From assembly GCA_015232395.1 (NCBI GenBank), contig JADFZT010000030.1:1-50362 (forward strand): 50,362 nucleotides of DNA, given 5' to 3'. The position numbers and the translations under genes were made by a program. Below are positions 34,991 through 43,954 of the stretch, one piece after another (position 1 is the stretch's first letter; the number at the start of each line of letters is the position of its first letter). This DNA comes from Magnetococcales bacterium. Its GTDB lineage: Bacteria; Pseudomonadota; Magnetococcia; Magnetococcales; JADFZT01. A model generated the notes under the pieces. That model saw only the letters and a program-made list of their open reading frames with translations. It was not told the origin of the DNA and did no database searches.

Positions 34991-35524
34991 TTACAACTGT
35001 TGCAAAAAGAGAATGATCTGCCAAATTTGCCGGGTGGTGAGTCTCTCCTTATAGGCTGGCATATCCGATCCCAAAGGTATCCCACCCTCGGCAATGCTCC
35101 AAAACAGATACCCCCCTTCATCCCCGATCCCACGACCGATGAACGCCAGGCGGGCTGGGGGTGGGGAGAGTGTGGCGGAGTGATAGCCGAAACCAAAGCC
35201 GTCCGCGCCATGGCATTCAGCACAAAACTGCCGATAGAGATCCCCTCCAGCCACGATATGGCCACGGGTGGCTGGGTACGGATTGGTAACAAACAGATAA
35301 TCAGCCGGTTGCCCTTCGGCATAATAGTCCCGTCGATAGCTGTACCAGTCCCGCTCCTCCTGGGCAGAAGGGGCCGCCAAGACCAACGGCTCCCAACCCC
35401 CGGTCACAAGGCCTGCCGTGACCCAAAAAACCACCACAGCCACAACGCCCACCCCCCTTTTCAACCAGGATGGTGCCCCAGGCTCTCCCCGAACTCTTTC
35501 TGTTATTTCCTGCCGCTGATTCAT
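34991..35524 (-). CDS. Membrane-anchored monohaem cytochrome c
   Basis: 177 residues. One N-terminal transmembrane segment (about 24-42) is followed by a class I cytochrome c domain with CAECH at 101-105 and a likely distal Met in LGSDMPAYKERLT (near 161). It would carry electrons in the periplasm. GGAGGGGG lies just before the ATG. It is upstream of nap on the same strand but separated by 1 kb, so it is probably not in the nap mRNA. The redox partner is unknown; a link to nap-hao respiration is only positional. Confidence 0.88.
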   Translation of the reverse strand: MNQRQEITERVRGEPGAPSWLKRGVGVVAVVVFWVTAGLVTGGWEPLVLAAPSAQEERDWYSYRRDYYAEGQPADYLFVTNPYPATRGHIVAGGDLYRQFCAECHGADGFGFGYHSATLSPPPARLAFIGRGIGDEGGYLFWSIAEGGIPLGSDMPAYKERLTTRQIWQIILFLQQL

Positions 35525-35806
35525 AGCCCCCTCCAGGCTTTATTTTACGGACCTTTTACTTCTGTTGGACACCCTTTTTCGGTTAAAAAATCCCGGATAA
35601 ACGAGACTGTCCACGCCCCATTTTCAGATATCCATCACGCCCCAAACCCCTCCTGTTCCAGGCCCGGACCAAAAGCAGACACACCCCAAAACAGCACTTC
35701 TTTCAGCAACCACCCTCTCCATTTGATATAATAATTGAATGATTACGTGCACCTCTTTCGGGAAGAGGGAGCCCCCTCAACCCGGGAAAAAGTGTAAACT
35801 ATTTTT

Positions 35807-35835
35807 TTGACATCTCCCAATCCCTCGGTTATCTC
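35807..35835 (+). promoter_or_regulatory. Candidate sigma-70 promoter of the GAF/sigma-54 activator gene
   Basis: TTGACA (35807-35812), a 17-base spacer, then TATCTC (35830-35835), about 80 bases before the ATG. The -35 box is perfect and the -10 box weak. Confidence 0.45.
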
Positions 35836-35916
35836 TAGGATTTCCAGCCATACCTGGGACCGGATAGCCAGCGAACAAGAGATGCTGGACGATCAGCGCG
35901 TCCCGGGAAATCTACC

Positions 35917-37455
35917 ATGCGTGAGCCCATGGATATTCATCAACGATTAATCAGACTGAAATCCAACCTGGAGCGTGTCAACCGGGCCTGGACCCATGAC
36001 GACTATGACCAGCTGATGGGTTTTTTCGTCGATATTTTTCCCCAACTCATCGGTGGCCAGCGCTGTTCCATTTTCATCGCCGACCGGGATAGCGAAGAGG
36101 TGTGGCTGAAGTTTGGCACCAACCTCACGGAAAAACAGATCAAGGCCCCCAGAACCGGTTCCATCGTCGGCAAATCCATCAGCACCGGACGGGTCATCAT
36201 CCAAAACAATCTCGACACCCAGGAGGGATATCACTCCGTCACCGACCGCAAGACCGAATTCGTCACCCGCGACCTGATCTGCGTGCCCATCAAAAGCCTC
36301 TTCGATGACACCTATATCGGTGCGGTGGAGGTTCTCAACAAGATTTCCGGTGAATCATTTTCCCAGACCGACGCCAAACTCCTGCAAAGAGCGGTCAAAT
36401 ATCTCTCCCTGGCCATCGAAAGCAACTCCGTCTCCGAAAGAATTTCCACCATTTCCCAGCAGGTGGAAGAGGATATCGAAAAATCCGGGGAGGATCTTTT
36501 CGGCTCCAACCGGGTAATCGCGGAGAGCGATGGCATGCGCAAGGTGATCCAAATCACCCAGCAGGTGGGTGCGCTACCGGTCAATATTTTTATCTCCGGA
36601 GAGAGCGGCACCGGCAAGGAAGTGATCGCCCGGATGGCCCATCATATGGGGGATAAGAGGGGACGCCCGTTCGTCGCTGTCAACTGCTCCTCCATCCCGG
36701 AACAGCTGATGGAGAGTGAATTTTTCGGTCACGAAAAAGGGGCTTTCACCGGCGCGATGAACAGCCGTCAGGGCCGTTTTGAAGAGGCTGAAGGAGGCAC
36801 CCTGTTTTTGGACGAAATTGCCGACATGCCCGCCTCCATTCAACCTAAATTTTTACGGATTCTGCAAGAGATGGAAGGCGCCCGGCTCGGAGGCAACCGA
36901 GTCCGTAAATATAACTTTCGCCTGATCAGCGCCACCTCCCGGGATCTGCGGGGAGAGGTGGAAAAGGGTAAGTTCAGAGAAGATCTTTTCTTCCGCCTTT
37001 TCGCTGTGGATATCGACATCCCCCCCTTGCGGGAGCGGCGGGACGATATTCTACCCCTGGCGTTGATGTTCTTGCGGCGAACCAACGAAAAATTTGAAAA
37101 ACGGGTGGCAGGCTTTTCCCTGGAAACCCTGCAACTCTTCGAGTCCTATTATTGGCCCGGCAACGTCCGCCAGCTGCAACACGAAGTGGAACGCCTGGTG
37201 GCGCTGACACCAAACAATGAAACCATCTCCCCGGAAAGCTGCTCCCAAAAGCTCCTGCCCAGCATGAGCAAAACCAACGAACCCACCTTCGACACCCTCT
37301 CCCTGCCGACCCAACGGAAAAACCTGGAAATCCAGCTCATCAAAAAAGCCCTGAAACGGGCTCGGGGCAATAAAATCAAAGCGGCCCAGATGCTGGAAAT
37401 CACCCGGCAATCCCTGCACAACAAAATCCGCCAATACCAGCTGGAAATGGCCTGA
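35917..37455 (+). CDS. sigma-54-dependent activator with N-terminal GAF domain
   Basis: 512 residues. A GAF sensor domain covers about 25-170, then a short linker, an AAA+ domain with Walker A GESGTGKE (228-235), GAFTGA (275-280) and Walker B GGTLFLDE, and a Fis-type helix-turn-helix at the end (GNKIKAAQMLEITRQSLHNK). The layout is that of NorR, NifA or FhlA, but the GAF residues that would name the signal cannot be judged by eye. It is divergent from the cytochrome c gene and the nap cluster, which makes a nitrogen-oxide or redox signal an attractive guess only. No clear -24/-12 promoter was found nearby. Confidence 0.9.
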   Translation: MREPMDIHQRLIRLKSNLERVNRAWTHDDYDQLMGFFVDIFPQLIGGQRCSIFIADRDSEEVWLKFGTNLTEKQIKAPRTGSIVGKSISTGRVIIQNNLDTQEGYHSVTDRKTEFVTRDLICVPIKSLFDDTYIGAVEVLNKISGESFSQTDAKLLQRAVKYLSLAIESNSVSERISTISQQVEEDIEKSGEDLFGSNRVIAESDGMRKVIQITQQVGALPVNIFISGESGTGKEVIARMAHHMGDKRGRPFVAVNCSSIPEQLMESEFFGHEKGAFTGAMNSRQGRFEEAEGGTLFLDEIADMPASIQPKFLRILQEMEGARLGGNRVRKYNFRLISATSRDLRGEVEKGKFREDLFFRLFAVDIDIPPLRERRDDILPLALMFLRRTNEKFEKRVAGFSLETLQLFESYYWPGNVRQLQHEVERLVALTPNNETISPESCSQKLLPSMSKTNEPTFDTLSLPTQRKNLEIQLIKKALKRARGNKIKAAQMLEITRQSLHNKIRQYQLEMA

Positions 37456-37464
37456 TTACCCTAC

Positions 37465-37492
37465 CCCGGGTTGAATCTCACTTCAACCCGGG
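37465..37492 (+). terminator. Perfect 11-bp hairpin after the sigma-54 activator
   Basis: CCCGGGTTGAA-TCTCAC-TTCAACCCGGG starts nine bases past the stop. The stem is strong but lacks a U-tract (GAAATGG follows), so it may need Rho or act as a 3' end stabiliser. Confidence 0.6.
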
Positions 37493-37688
37493 AAATGGCG
37501 GAAGCCACCCTCCTCTCACCCTGTTTTCTGGACAAACCTTTCCCACATAATGCCCCCAGAACCCACTTCCATGCCCTATCCGCTCAAACCAAGCCGTTAT
37601 TTTTACCCTTATTAAACAATAGATTCAGCTTGACACCCCGCTCACCAAGCCACTATTTATTTTCCGAATACACCCCATGAGTTTGATA

Positions 37689-37737
37689 TTGACAAAAACG
37701 GTACAAGACGTTACATTAGAAAAACACATTGTAACGT
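37689..37737 (+). promoter_or_regulatory. Strong sigma-70 promoter overlapped by an operator-like inverted repeat
   Basis: TTGACA (37689-37694), a 17-base spacer, then TACATT (37712-37717). The arms ACGTTACA (37708-37715) and TGTAACGT (37730-37737) are exact complements with centres 22 bases apart, about two helical turns. The left arm covers the -10 box and the right arm lies in the early transcribed region, a layout suited to repression. The first gene downstream is the 61-residue protein at 37819. Confidence 0.6.
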
Positions 37738-37818
37738 TAAGTTAATTTTTCTCCATCCTGGTGGAATATTTTTTACTAGAGATGGCCATGGAATCCATAC
37801 GCTGCCAAGGGGCAACCA

Positions 37819-38004
37819 ATGGAAAACCGCATCATTTCTCAATCTCAATCTCGATTCCAACCGCACACGCCATTCATCGCCCCCCAAGCGACCTCAGAGC
37901 GGCGCTGTGGCCAGGAACGTCGGAAAGACTCCTTCGTCTTTCGGGATGAGGAAACCGAGCGCCGGGGATTTTTTCAGCGGCGTCAGCACAGTCGGCACGC
38001 CTAA
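37819..38004 (+). CDS. Small Arg-rich protein of 61 residues
   Basis: Unrecognised. The N-terminal third is polar and Gln/Ser-rich; the rest carries repeated charged Arg pairs: SERRCGQERRK, TERRGFFQRR and a HSRHA end. There is no membrane segment or signal peptide. AAGGGG stands 7 bases before the ATG, and a strong promoter with operator-like arms lies about 100 bases upstream (37689-37737), which together argue that it is expressed. The basic ERR/RR pattern suggests binding to nucleic acid or an acidic partner, but that is inference. Confidence 0.55.
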   Translation: MENRIISQSQSRFQPHTPFIAPQATSERRCGQERRKDSFVFRDEETERRGFFQRRQHSRHA

Positions 38005-38106
38005 AAGCTTCACGCTGAACCCTGCCTCATCCATATAATGTATCGACCATCCCCCGAGAGTCTGAAACGAGGGCCGCTCATGTTTTTTTTGTGGCCTCTC
38101 ATTCCC

Positions 38107-39204
38107 TCACCAAGGGGGTAAAAGTCGCCGAAAGCCGTGTAACAGAACCACTATAAAAAACAGAAAATTGCGCAGGGGCAGGAACAAAAAGCCCCCACTC
38201 GATGGAAACCTCTCCTCTCTACCAACCAACCTCCCGGCAAGCACCCGAGCCACCCCCCGCATCCAGACCACACTCCTTGGCCACTCCCACACCTCGTCAA
38301 GCCACTTTTCAGGAATGCCCTCCTCCCCCACACCCGCACCGAGAATTCCCCCCAGGATGGCTGCGGTCGTATCCGTATCCCCTCCCAAAGCGATGATTTC
38401 TCGAATGCCTCGCGGATAATCCCCGGGAAAACGCAGCCAAATCTGCAACACCACCGGCACGGTATGGAGGATGTAACCACTCACCCCTTTGTCACACCCC
38501 AGGCTCTTGGCAAAATGATGGGGCGCCTCCCCCCTCCCGGCACTCTCAACCGCCCCTCTGACCGCTTCCAGAAACGTGTCGGCGCCACTCCCCCGGAGCA
38601 CCCCCGTCAGTTGGGCCAGATAATCCTCTCCGGAAACACTCCCCCCGGAACGAAAGGCCATTGCCGCCGCCAGCGCCACCGCCAAGGCTCCCTGCTCTGC
38701 CAGGGGATCGGTGTGGGTCACCCGGGTGGAGCGTCGCACCAGATCCCGAAGGGTGTCGATATTTTCCCCGTAAGCGACCCCCAAAATCGGCGCCCGCATG
38801 GCCGGACCGTTGCCAGCGGAAAAAACCCCGCTTTTCACCGGTGAAAACCCCAGCCAAAGCTTGATGATCGCCTTCCCTGTGGCCATCCCCACCCCGGCTG
38901 GCAGCCCCATGAGCCAAAATCGCAGCCGCCACCCCAAACTCCGGGAAAAACGATCCCCCTCCCCCTGTGAGCGGATCAAGGCCATGGCCGTCATGCAGGC
39001 GTGTTCGGTATCGTCGGAACAAAACCCCTTGCCGAACAAAAACCGATAGCCGTCATGGTCAGGCTTAAAGCGGGTCTGCCGCCCACGGGAGATCCCCTCC
39101 CAGGGCAACCCCATGGCATCCCCCACCGCAAGCCCCAGCAGAGAACCGGTGATGGCTGCCGAAAGTCCCGCTGAATCTCCCTTGCCGCGATCCGTTTCCC
39201 CCAT
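38107..39204 (-). CDS. ADP-ribosylglycohydrolase family protein with hydrophobic C-terminus
   Basis: 365 residues from the ATG at 39204, chosen because GGAGGAGGGG stands just before it (a reading from 39348 would lack a site). The DraG-like fold is shown by VGDAMGLPWEG (28-38), the di-metal motif SDDTE (63-67) and the second motif GGDTDTTAA near 273. Such enzymes remove ADP-ribose from proteins or metabolites. The last 28 residues are hydrophobic with an Arg-containing end (FLFLPLRNFLFFIVVLLHGF), consistent with a C-terminal membrane anchor, which is unusual for DraG relatives. No ADP-ribosyltransferase partner is seen nearby. It is divergent from the YdjM-like pair. Confidence 0.88.
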   Translation of the reverse strand: MGETDRGKGDSAGLSAAITGSLLGLAVGDAMGLPWEGISRGRQTRFKPDHDGYRFLFGKGFCSDDTEHACMTAMALIRSQGEGDRFSRSLGWRLRFWLMGLPAGVGMATGKAIIKLWLGFSPVKSGVFSAGNGPAMRAPILGVAYGENIDTLRDLVRRSTRVTHTDPLAEQGALAVALAAAMAFRSGGSVSGEDYLAQLTGVLRGSGADTFLEAVRGAVESAGRGEAPHHFAKSLGCDKGVSGYILHTVPVVLQIWLRFPGDYPRGIREIIALGGDTDTTAAILGGILGAGVGEEGIPEKWLDEVWEWPRSVVWMRGVARVLAGRLVGREERFPSSGGFLFLPLRNFLFFIVVLLHGFRRLLPPW

Positions 39205-39363
39205 TTTCCCCTCCTCCATAGTCCCGATACACTCAAAGTCGTCATAAAAATGGAGAACGCCACCCCCCATTTGGGATATCCTGTTGGCAGCCTGGGGCAG
39301 ATAATCCAAAAGCAGCGAACACCTGGGCAACCGCTCTTGGCAAACCAAGGGCGTTCATTCCAT

Positions 39364-39392
39364 TTCAGGGATAACCGACTTCAGGGATAACC
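39364..39392 (+). repeat. Two direct repeats in the translation start region
   Basis: TTCAGGGATAACC occurs at 39364-39376 and 39380-39392, a 16-base period ending three bases before the ATG at 39396. The second copy supplies the AGGGA ribosome site; the first is a duplicate of it. Confidence 0.6.
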
Positions 39393-39395
39393 ATC

Positions 39396-39926
39396 ATGCC
39401 CATCACCCCCCTTCATTTTGGACCGGGACTGGCTCTCAAGGGGATCGCTCCCAGAGGGGTGAGTTTTTTGGCCTTCGCAGCAAGTCAGGTGATTACCGAT
39501 ACCGAGCCCTTCTACTGGATTTTTATCGCCAACGAATTTCCCTATCACCGTTTTTTCCACACCCTCCCCGGAGCCTGTGTGGTGGCCTTTCTGGCGATAC
39601 TCACCACCTGGCCCATCCTGAAATGGCTGGGGCCCTTCTGGAACCAAAGACTACCGGAACAATTAACCCCGGCCTGGAGCGTGCCCCCGGGCTCCCCGCC
39701 CCTCCCCAACCTGGCCATGGGGGCCTTTCTCGGCAGCTTCAGCCACGTTTTTTTGGATATGATCATGCATAGCGATGTCCTCCCCTTCGCCCCCTGGTCA
39801 CCCTGGAGCGGCCCCTTGGGATGGCTGTCGCCGGGGGGATTGATGCTTGTGTGCCTGGTGAGCGGCATCATAGGGCTCACCCTGATCCATTTTCGCCACT
39901 CCCCTTCCCACAAGAGCCCGTCATGA
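39396..39926 (+). CDS. YdjM/DUF4184-like membrane protein, gene 1 of 2
   Basis: 176 residues with about four hydrophobic segments. It starts MPITPLHFGPGLALKG and has ITDTEPF, FFHTL and GSFSHVFLDMIMHSD, a pattern of His/Asp near membrane helices. This recalls the YdjM/DUF457 group of predicted membrane-bound metal-dependent hydrolases. Substrate unknown. Its stop overlaps the start of the next gene (ATGA), so the two are made together. Confidence 0.6.
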   Translation: MPITPLHFGPGLALKGIAPRGVSFLAFAASQVITDTEPFYWIFIANEFPYHRFFHTLPGACVVAFLAILTTWPILKWLGPFWNQRLPEQLTPAWSVPPGSPPLPNLAMGAFLGSFSHVFLDMIMHSDVLPFAPWSPWSGPLGWLSPGGLMLVCLVSGIIGLTLIHFRHSPSHKSPS

Positions 39927-40495
39927 GCCCCATCACCCACGGCCTCATAGGCTGGATTGTCGCCAACAGCTCCCCCAAGCTCAATCCCAAGGAACGGGGC
40001 ATCATTACCCTTGCAGCCCTGGTGCCGGATCTGGATGGCCTGGGAATCATCATGCAATATATTACCCAGGATTCCGATCACCAGGCGACCTGGTATTTCG
40101 ACTATCACCACACCTTCGGCCACAATCTTTTTTTCGGAATATTTTTGATGGGGGTGGCGTGGATGGTGACGGAAAAACGGGGAGTTGCCGCCCTTCTCAC
40201 CGGCTTGAGCTATCATCTCCACCTGCTGGGAGATCTGGTGGGCTCCCGGGGAACCCATGTGGACGACAAGTGGCCCATCCCCTATCTCTTTCCCATCTCA
40301 GATGAATGGACCTGGAACTGGTCGGGGCAGTGGCAGCTGGTCTCCTGGCAAAATTTTACGGCCACAGCTCTCACCCTGGGGATCACCTTTCATCTCGCCT
40401 GGCGCCGGGGCTATTCTCCTCTGGAGTTGATTTCAAACAGAGCAGACCAAGCGTTCGTAACGACCCTTCGCAAGCGTTTTCCCGCTTCCGGATAG
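39923..40495 (+). CDS. YdjM-like membrane metal-dependent hydrolase, gene 2 of 2
   Basis: 190 residues from the ATG at 39923, which overlaps the previous stop by four bases; an upstream ATG at 39821 lies inside the other gene and is rejected. Motifs: MSPITHGLIGW, LVPDLDGLG, YHHTFGHNLFFG and LSYHLHLLGDL, giving the His/Asp set of the YdjM/DUF457 family. About four hydrophobic helices. Function unknown. The downstream 77 bases before the convergent transglutaminase gene show nothing notable. Confidence 0.7.
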   Translation: MSPITHGLIGWIVANSSPKLNPKERGIITLAALVPDLDGLGIIMQYITQDSDHQATWYFDYHHTFGHNLFFGIFLMGVAWMVTEKRGVAALLTGLSYHLHLLGDLVGSRGTHVDDKWPIPYLFPISDEWTWNWSGQWQLVSWQNFTATALTLGITFHLAWRRGYSPLELISNRADQAFVTTLRKRFPASG

Positions 40496-40572
40496 CGGCA
40501 TGCAACCACAGGCCTGGATAGCCGACTCATTGGGATAGCCAACTCACCGACAGACCCTGCCAAAATCACCCC

Positions 40573-42594
40573 TCACCCAGCCCGCTCCTGACCATGGCCA
40601 CCCCCTGAATTTTTCTCCCTCCCAACCCCGGACAACCAGTTGGAGAGAACCGCCTCTAGCTCTTTCCGGCAAAGGCTGCGATCCACCTCCGGGTCAAAAC
40701 GGTAACGATAGTAGAGGGTGATCACGGGGATAAGCTCCGGTCGTTTCAGACGCCTGATCCAATCACCAAGGGATTCCCCAGCCTGGCGCTCCTGCCCCAG
40801 GCCTGCCAGATGAGTCAGCAGAGGATCAAGAGGTGTCTGCCTGGGGGTACTGCTGGAAAGGGCTGTACGTGGACGCCTTCTACCCAACCCGGCCCGCACC
40901 GCTCCCCCCTTTTTCCACAGCCGCTTGCCGAGAATATAGCCAGGGATCAGGACCAACCAATAAAACCCCGGAATCTCCCTTAACCCCCGAGCCCCCTGCC
41001 ACTGGGAAAAGTGAAAGCGCGCCTTGCTCCAGAGATCCATCAACCCCTGCCAAAGCTGCGCTCGGGCCTCCTCAAAATCAATCCAGGCCCCGGGGGTGTT
41101 ATCCACATCCTGCCAGTGGCCGTTCACAAAAGCCGTCGCCCAGGCGTGGGCGTGACGACCCCGCACCACATAGACCCCCTCCTCCTCCCAATATTCCTGC
41201 ACCGACCAGCCAGAGGCATAACGCGCTGGAATGCCCGCCGCCCGCAGCAGCAAAACGGAAGCGGTGGCAAAATATTCACAGTGGCCCGAGCGGGTGTGGC
41301 GCAAAAAATCTCCCACAGGGGTGGCCTCTTTGCCGGGAGATTCCAGATAGAGGGAATAGCTGAATTGATTGACGAAAAAAGCTTCCAGACGCCCCAGGCT
41401 CCCTTCAGGATCATCCGCCGTCAAGCCAAGCTCCTGGACGATCTCCTGCAACACCGGGAGTTCCTCAACAGGCACCTGAAGATCCCGATCATCCGGGGCA
41501 TCGCTTTGGGACTGTTTTTTTTGGTAGAGGAGTCCATACCCCGGAAAGGGCGGCCCTTCATCCACCTTCACCGAGGCGAAGCGGTTGAATTGCATGCGTT
41601 GAACCAACAACTCCTGCAATTGGTAGGTACCCAGTGGGATCGGCAGCACCCCCCGCCCCCGGGAAAAATCCTTCCAAACATGGATCCGAATCGGCTTCCC
41701 TGCCCCCTTCTCACCCAGTTGCCAGGTTCCGCTCTGGTTGAGAGGTGTCATGGCCCGAAATCCCGGTCGGGAAGCGTGCCACTCGGAGCCCATGAACAGA
41801 TTAAAACTCCCCTCCCGCAAGAGCAGAGGTTCCACATCCAGGGGGTTGGCCTGCACCCGAAAAAGAATCCGCCCGGAGCCCTTCAGCCGCCCCACATCCC
41901 CAATCGCCGTGCGCCGCTTGAAGGAATCCTTTTCCCCGGCAAACATCTCAATCAACCATTCGGAATATTGTTCCGCCATCACCTCCTGAAGCTGGTTCAA
42001 GCCCGCCTGCCCCACATAACCCATTCCCACAGCCAGACTCAAAAACATCCCCCACACCCAAGCCGGGATCCATCTGCCCCGCACCGGCCAAAGGGACCAG
42101 GCGACCAAAACCACGATGCCGACAAAATACCAGGGATTGCGGGCCTCCACCGCGCCAGCCGCCACCAGACAGATACCAAAATAGGGATACGCCGGGGCAA
42201 TGCCTTTGGCCGTCTCTCCCACGGCTGGTTTTTTCTTGCGGAGGGAAAAAAACAGACTGCTCAGGGGAATCGTTTTCCGGTCGCTGAAAAGAAGGGCGGT
42301 CATCAGCAGAAAAAAAACCAGCGGCAACATCCGCAGCACCCCAATCACCGGGGCATCGCTTCCCTGTACGAAAAAGGCCCAACCAAGCACCATCACCAAC
42401 AGCCCGGTGGAAAAATCGGCCACCCGATAAAAATCCCGATCCGTCGCCGACCACTGCCAGGGAACAAAGGGGCGGCTTTCAATCACCACCGCCAGCACCA
42501 TCCCCAGCACCAAAAAACCGGTCTGCCAACCCCAAAAAAGAATCCCCGCCCCCAGCAAAACAGGCGGCATTTTCACCAGAGATGGCCCGTTCAT
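40573..42594 (-). CDS. TgpA-like membrane transglutaminase
   Basis: 673 residues. Five to six N-terminal membrane helices (to about 215), a periplasmic region with a transglutaminase-like core, another helix near 560, and a cytoplasmic tail. The catalytic Cys lies in SGHCEYFATASVLLLRAAGI, followed by the His in RGRHAHAWATAFV and the Asp in WQDVDNTPG. P. aeruginosa TgpA has this layout and is essential there, but its substrate is not settled. The start overlaps the DUF58 stop (ATGA). Last gene of the MoxR-DUF58-TgpA operon. Confidence 0.9.
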   Translation of the reverse strand: MNGPSLVKMPPVLLGAGILFWGWQTGFLVLGMVLAVVIESRPFVPWQWSATDRDFYRVADFSTGLLVMVLGWAFFVQGSDAPVIGVLRMLPLVFFLLMTALLFSDRKTIPLSSLFFSLRKKKPAVGETAKGIAPAYPYFGICLVAAGAVEARNPWYFVGIVVLVAWSLWPVRGRWIPAWVWGMFLSLAVGMGYVGQAGLNQLQEVMAEQYSEWLIEMFAGEKDSFKRRTAIGDVGRLKGSGRILFRVQANPLDVEPLLLREGSFNLFMGSEWHASRPGFRAMTPLNQSGTWQLGEKGAGKPIRIHVWKDFSRGRGVLPIPLGTYQLQELLVQRMQFNRFASVKVDEGPPFPGYGLLYQKKQSQSDAPDDRDLQVPVEELPVLQEIVQELGLTADDPEGSLGRLEAFFVNQFSYSLYLESPGKEATPVGDFLRHTRSGHCEYFATASVLLLRAAGIPARYASGWSVQEYWEEEGVYVVRGRHAHAWATAFVNGHWQDVDNTPGAWIDFEEARAQLWQGLMDLWSKARFHFSQWQGARGLREIPGFYWLVLIPGYILGKRLWKKGGAVRAGLGRRRPRTALSSSTPRQTPLDPLLTHLAGLGQERQAGESLGDWIRRLKRPELIPVITLYYRYRFDPEVDRSLCRKELEAVLSNWLSGVGREKNSGGGHGQERAG

Positions 42595-43943
42595 AACTTC
42601 GCCAACCCTTCCCCAATCTGCCCGGCCTCCAGCACATGAAACCGCTGGGGTGCACCCGCCATGGGGCCGGGATTGAGCCGCTCCCCCCCTCCCCGAGGCT
42701 GAATCACCATCACCTCCAGGGGCAATCCCCGGGAGAGCAGTTTGGAGACCAACTCCTGGCGCTCTGCATCCCAGGCAAGGAGTATCAGCAGCACCCCGCT
42801 CAAAACCGCCACATGATCCAACACCCAGGCGGCGAGTTGGGAAAAGGGTTTGTTCAGCTCATGGGGCACCGTCGCCAAAATTTCCAACACCTGCTCCGCT
42901 CCCCCCACCCCCCGCCCGGTGGTCACCTGAATCGCTGTGCCCGAGAGCAACATCCAGTCGAGCAACGCCTCCCCGGAATCCAAGGTCACCGCCATACTGG
43001 CCGCCACCGAGACCGCCTCTTCGAACACCTCTTCCGGCCCCTGGAGAAAGGTGTCGAGAATCAACGCGTGGCGGGTAAAATATTCTTCCTGAAACTCCTT
43101 CACCACCGGCTTGCCACTGCGCGCCCAGGCAGGCCAATGGATATGGCGAGGAGAATCCCCATCCCGATACTCTCTTAAAGAAACAAACTCCTCGGCATCT
43201 CCCACCGATCCAGCCAGGGACTCCCCTCCCGGCTGATATTGGCGTCCTCCGGGCAGATTAAAACTCACGGGAAAGGGGTGGCGGCGAGGCAGCACCAGAA
43301 GGGTTTGGGGGCTGGGAACTCTGGCAAACCCCTTGAACAATCCGAAAGGATCAGCCCGGGTGACGGCAATGGCGGCGAATGAGATACGCCCCCGGCGTTT
43401 GGGGGTGGCGTGCATTTTGATCCGCACCTCCCCTTGGGGAGCCAGGGTGGGAACCTGTTGGGAGCCCGTTTTGATGCCCACCTTTTTGGCGATCAGCCAC
43501 ATAAAGCGATGGAAGCTCACCTTGCGATCAAACCAGTTGCGCTCCTCCTCCCCCGGCTCCCGGGCTTGTTGAAACTCGGCCAACGTCGGACGGGGATCGG
43601 CCAGCTCCTCTTCCACCCCCAGCCCGATCCAGCGTTTGTCAGAGGGATTTTCCAGGACGATTTCATAGGAGAAGGATTCCCCGGCGGTAGCGAATTGGGG
43701 AAGCTGCCGGGAGGCTCTAAAACGGCCCCGAAAAAAGAGCGTGGAGAGCATGGCCGGGATCAACAGGGCCATGAGCCAGGCAAAGAGCTGATAGTCGAGG
43801 GTTTGGGAGGTATCGATGCCAAAGATGGCGGTGACCCCGATACCGGTGATAACGAGGAGGCCGGGGGAGGTAAAACGCCTGCGCCAGCGGTGGGTCATTC
43901 CCGCAAAACGCCGAAACAGGGGATAGAGCAGCCGACGGATCAT
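42591..43943 (-). CDS. DUF58 protein with von Willebrand-like domain
   Basis: 450 residues from the ATG at 43943 (GGGCGGG stands before it; a TTG 15 bases upstream is less likely). Two N-terminal membrane helices (about 30-75), then an immunoglobulin-like region, then the DUF58 signature SLREYRDGDSPRHIHWPAWA near residue 265. DUF58 proteins work with MoxR ATPases, probably as the target or adaptor of the chaperone. It starts 11 bases after the MoxR stop and overlaps the transglutaminase gene. Confidence 0.9.
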   Translation of the reverse strand: MIRRLLYPLFRRFAGMTHRWRRRFTSPGLLVITGIGVTAIFGIDTSQTLDYQLFAWLMALLIPAMLSTLFFRGRFRASRQLPQFATAGESFSYEIVLENPSDKRWIGLGVEEELADPRPTLAEFQQAREPGEEERNWFDRKVSFHRFMWLIAKKVGIKTGSQQVPTLAPQGEVRIKMHATPKRRGRISFAAIAVTRADPFGLFKGFARVPSPQTLLVLPRRHPFPVSFNLPGGRQYQPGGESLAGSVGDAEEFVSLREYRDGDSPRHIHWPAWARSGKPVVKEFQEEYFTRHALILDTFLQGPEEVFEEAVSVAASMAVTLDSGEALLDWMLLSGTAIQVTTGRGVGGAEQVLEILATVPHELNKPFSQLAAWVLDHVAVLSGVLLILLAWDAERQELVSKLLSRGLPLEVMVIQPRGGGERLNPGPMAGAPQRFHVLEAGQIGEGLAKL

Positions 43944-43954
43944 CCCGCCCCCCG

